From positions 186,001-250,000 of the forward strand of contig JAPDRO010000006.1 in assembly GCA_030247885.1 (NCBI GenBank): a stretch of DNA of 64,000 nt. Direction: 5' to 3'. Position numbers and translations under genes: made by a program. Shown piece after piece: positions 60,432 to 64,000 of this stretch. The DNA comes from Taxawa tesnikishii (nom. ined.) (lineage: Eukaryota; Ascomycota; Dothideomycetes; Dothideales). Each line of letters starts with the position of its first letter. Position 1 is the stretch's first letter. The notes below the pieces were generated by a model. It saw only the letters and a program-made list of their open reading frames with translations. It had not been told where the DNA came from and did no database searches.

Positions 60432-61465
60432 GTCTGTTGTCGCGGATGCGCCAGAGAGAAAACGTTGCTTTCATATGTTTATGGGGGACTGCTGGTCTGT
60501 TCGCGAACGGTTAATGATACAGGAAGCCATGTGACCGCTCTCGGATATGGCAGTCACATGTGGATGCCTGCAGAAAGCCAGCAAAGAGCAAGTTTCAAAC
60601 ACGATGTAAAATCTTTCGTATTGCAAGCAGGATCAGGAGGACGTCAGCGTTCAACAGCTTGGACACTGCGTGCCACTTCCGGAATGTTCTTCGGGGTCGT
60701 CCGACGCTTTTTCTGGGCCGCGATTTAGGAGAAGCCTCATCAGGCAACTGTGAACGCTCTCCTGGATCCCGTTTGAGCATGATGTCTGTTCGCAACTGGC
60801 AATGGAAGGATGTGGATGTGTTCGAGCTTTATGGAGTTTGAAAGTTTGCGCGAGATACGATCCTGTAGTAGTCTGGTTTTGATGGCAGCATGTAAGTGAA
60901 AGAACCTGTTTGCGAAGAAGAAAACGGAAGGATGGGTTGCATCTGCTTCGATCAAGTCGCAAGCATTCATACGGGGTTGCGTATTGAACATTCAAGTAAG
61001 GAAGACACATGCTCTTCGACAGAAGCTCCTGGTTCTCCATCGTCTGCAGACGACAACAACGATGGAACATCTATCAGAGAATCACGCACCCTCTAACAGC
61101 GCTCGGCTGTGCCACCGCTTCTTTGAGCAGGCTAGTAGCTGTGCGCTAAATCTATGCATTTCCTGATTGACTATAGAAGCAGATATTAGTCTGTTACGAT
61201 GCGAAGGGACTGACTGACACATGAGCTTCTTGAACAAGCAGAACTGCCTCTCCAGAGCAAGAACGATACTGGACCTCTATACATATGTCATACGTTGAGA
61301 TGTAAGCTTGCTTTGTTACACTCTGTGGGAAAAGATGCTTCGGACGTTAGCAATACGCTAGGTTATACATACTATCTCGACCTGGCAGAACACCATTGGG
61401 GCTTTGCTTGTAGAGAAAATGGGTAACTTTATATATTTTAGTTTGTCAATCATGACGTGGTCAAC
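60432..61465. other. Gene-free stretch
   Basis: Contains the upstream region of the F-box-like gene and the tRNA 5' flank. Only short frames without content. Confidence 0.4.
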
Positions 61466-61553
61466 GGGCACATGGTCTAGGGGTATGATTTTCGCTTCGC
61501 ATGACACGCTCTTGCCACTTGTGAAAGGCCGGGGTTCGAATCCCCTGTGTCCA
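61466..61553 (+). tRNA. tRNA, anticodon CGC (Ala by anticodon), with intron
   Basis: Acceptor GGGCACA pairs with TGTGTCC (one G-U at 3-70), T8 and D arm GTC/GAT are present, and the anticodon stem TTCGC/GTGAA closes a loop reading TT-CGC-A. An intron of about 18 bases (61502-61519) follows base 37. The T arm is GGGGTTCGAATCCCC. CGC plus G3-U70 plus A73 point to alanine. The D-arm half is worded like eukaryotic tRNA-Pro, and the T stem seems one base short, so identity is not certain. A T-run terminator follows. Confidence 0.7.
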
Positions 61554-61555
61554 TT

Positions 61556-61560
61556 ATTTT
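61556..61560 (+). terminator. RNA polymerase III terminator
   Basis: A run of five T directly after the tRNA, on the coding strand. Confidence 0.6.
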
Positions 61561-64000
61561 TGCATTTGTTGCTCTGGAGCTCAATTAGGCATCGTGGTAG
61601 CTCCGTGTCGCCCACGAGGCTCTCTGCCATCCTGTGCAGAGATAGTTCTGCCAGTTGCCATTGACAGGCTGTATTAACTGAGCCCATGTGGCTCGGATCT
61701 CATCGAGTACATGTGGCTGCGACCGAATGTGCCAAGCGTGAAGACCAATTTCATCAGCATTGCGGAGCTATGGCCCAATGGTGAGAACAAGGACATTGTC
61801 GACTTGAAGCACCCGATTGAACTGTCTAACTGGCTGGATCAGTTCAAAGGTTACACTCGCGGGACCAAAACCTACTCATGGGATCGGATGAAGGCGGAGA
61901 TCAGGATTGAGGGCGGCGGTTCGCCAAGCTCTTATTGCAAGACATCTGTAAGGTAACGGGAGGCGCCTGACTTCCATAAAGAAATGTGAACAGATCTCAA
62001 CTGCGTCCAAACATCCAGCGAGTGTTTGCTCAAGTCGCACCCATCGCCGCTCGCCTTCCGTGCACCAAACGGGCAATCCAGACAACAACCAGTCTGCTGG
62101 TGGCCCCAGAATGCATTGCCTTTGGATGGCGACGGAAGCTGCGAAGTGACGGTGATGATTTCTTTCGATGAGCGCAGCGCATACGGAAGGTAAATTCCAC
62201 TCGAACAACGACAGCCTCAGAGCATCCCGGCTTTGCGAGATAGCGAACTAGGACAAACCCATCCCCTTGAGCGGGAAAGCGAGGCCTTTGTCAAGCCCGT
62301 GTAGTTGGACAAGGAGCGTAAAGGAGTCCGCGACACCCTGCGGTCGGCCAAACCCATGCAAACGACTCTGCCGCCATATAGTCTCTTTTCGGGGACAGGC
62401 CCGAAGCAGATAACAACAATCTTTGCACTTGCACACCTCGATTTCTGCCAGAGCACAACAATGCCTGTAAACCAAGCCGAATGGACACTTGACGACTGGG
62501 GTGTCAACACTGCCAGAAAGCTCATGTCCATTTCCGCTGAGACCGTTTAGGTTCGGGTTCAGTCCGACGTACGCAAGCTCACCGTTTCCAAAGAGCTCCT
62601 CGTCCGCCTTGCGCCTTGCTGCAAAATCGCCTTTCAGGGCTTACAGGGCGGAGACAGAAGGGTCCCCTCGGTGCTCTCCTGACTTTACACAGCCCACCTC
62701 AACTTGCGCAACAACAACGACGGGGCGCCGAATACAAAATGCGCGGCGCGTGCCTACGTCTTCGGGGATCCGTATGAGATACGAGTATGTTGACGAAACG
62801 TCATCACATTTTTCTCCGGACATCTACACCTATACGTACCCAAGTACGCCGCCGTTTCTATGGCTTTCGACAAGCTAGCGGAGAACCTTCCCTTTCGCCG
62901 CACGCTTGTTGACTCATAAAGCAAGTCCGAAAGACTTGTAGGTAGGTTAAGTTCACCCTATGATTGAGCGTTGAACATCAACGACGAGCCAAACGGTAGA
63001 GGATTCCATGGCACTGTCTCCAACAACACCGCAAATCACAATCCTCCAATCGTTTGCAAGACATGTTCGGTAACGCACATAATGGTCATAGAAAGGCGAA
63101 CGGCTTGCAGGGAGGTAGGTGGGGGAGAAATAGGAAGCCGAAGGAGGGTAAGGTAGCTGGCCAATAGAGAGAGCGCCCATATAACGGAGCCTATAAGCTG
63201 TTGTCAAGAGAAAGTAGGATACAACGAAAACGTTCCATACCAAGTCGAAACGATTGTAGGAGGCGAGTATGAGACAAGTTGCAAGTCGTAGAGGGCAGAC
63301 GAGCCGTAGCACAGGAACAGACGGAGATTGAGTAGATGGGATGGGTAGATCATGGTCATCTAAAAAGCAACATCGTGCTTGCCGCATATCCGCGCCTCTG
63401 CTCACATCCATTGAGACTTCGGCGGCTAGAGTTCTGTAGCCGTTCGACAACTTGCAAGGTTCGCCTGGCATAAATAACGCCGATGTTCCGGCATACTTTG
63501 CTTGAGGAGCACGTGGGCCGAAGCCAGCCGGCGCGTCTCACATCTCCTGATAATTCCGGTGGTAATGGTCGGGGCCCCACGATGTCTGCAGACTCCCACA
63601 TTGCTTGATTCCTGGTCGTTTCCTGGTTGGCTTTGTCTCTGCCTTGCGGGGCTCCTCCCCGTGGCTCAATGATCGCTTGTGCGACTGAAGTGCGAAGCAT
63701 GACGTTGTAGGCACTGCTACTCACGAAAAGTGTTCGAGAATTGCCGTTGTAGTGCGAGGGTTGACGGCAGGCCTGGGTTGTAGTACGCTTGCAACATCAG
63801 GGCTCGAGCCTGCTTGATACCGAAGTTTGCTCGAACGCCATTCCTGTGCAGCTCAATGTGGTCTTTGCATTCCATGGTCGCATCGAGTTTACCCGCAACG
63901 AGACGGAGCGGTCAGACGGCAGCTGGGAAGGAAGGCCGGACCTGCAATTGTTCTCACATGCAGACGTTGGCTGGGCACTGTGGCCCAAGAGAGTAGCCAA
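61561..64000. other. Gene-free window end
   Basis: No supported gene. One frame near 61711-61956 has a protein-like composition (SIAELWPNGENKDIVDLKHP) but no ATG start, partner exon or known family. It may be a fragment. Confidence 0.4.

Overview
The window is nuclear DNA of a filamentous ascomycete (Pezizomycotina; Dothideomycetes is my best guess, on weak grounds). The evidence is: short introns of about 45-65 bases with GT(A/G)NGT donors, CTGAC/CTAAC branch points and YAG acceptors; a fungal homoisocitrate dehydrogenase; a HET-domain gene; an NLR-like hydrolase/NB-ARC/TPR gene; a Ste6-type ABC exporter; and a PPZ-type phosphatase. Genes lie on both strands with no operon logic. No virus-like element, LTR element or CRISPR array was seen.

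Layout. 0-3.3 kb: a MARVEL-type membrane protein, then two decayed ~150-base tandem arrays. 3.3-13 kb: a DUF8004-like protein, a twin-CX9C mitochondrial protein with a ~100-base GT tract at its start, a large ABC exporter and a PBDC1-family protein. 13-19.8 kb: gene-poor, with an F-box relic and a probable long spliced leader for a G1-type cyclin (19.8-21.1 kb). 22-29 kb: an alpha/beta hydrolase, an orphan-gene locus and a coiled-coil protein whose 309-base intron is filled by a repeat. 30-36.5 kb: an NLR-like gene and a PPZ phosphatase. 37.9-48.8 kb: mitochondrial EF-G, homoisocitrate dehydrogenase, a secreted lysozyme-like protein, a decayed HET gene and tRNA m5C methyltransferase Trm4. 49.4-60.4 kb: an LtrA-like membrane protein carrying a MITE in a GC-AG intron, a hydrolase, an SH3 protein, a short-chain dehydrogenase, a disordered protein and an F-box-like protein. 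61.5 kb: an intron-containing tRNA. The last 2.4 kb hold nothing I can support.

Two patterns run across the window. First, many conserved genes change frame by exactly one base at a short homopolymer, nearly always a missing base. This looks like sequencing or assembly error, so I give gene models that span these points and mark them. Second, premature in-frame stops occur only in accessory genes (HET, NLR, DUF8004-like, the orphan locus) and fit C:G to T:A changes; housekeeping genes have none.

The most interesting signal is a small hAT-like MITE family with CAG...CTG ends and subterminal GTTCTC/GAGAAC motifs. It occupies two oversized introns almost entirely, and related sequence forms a decayed intergenic array.
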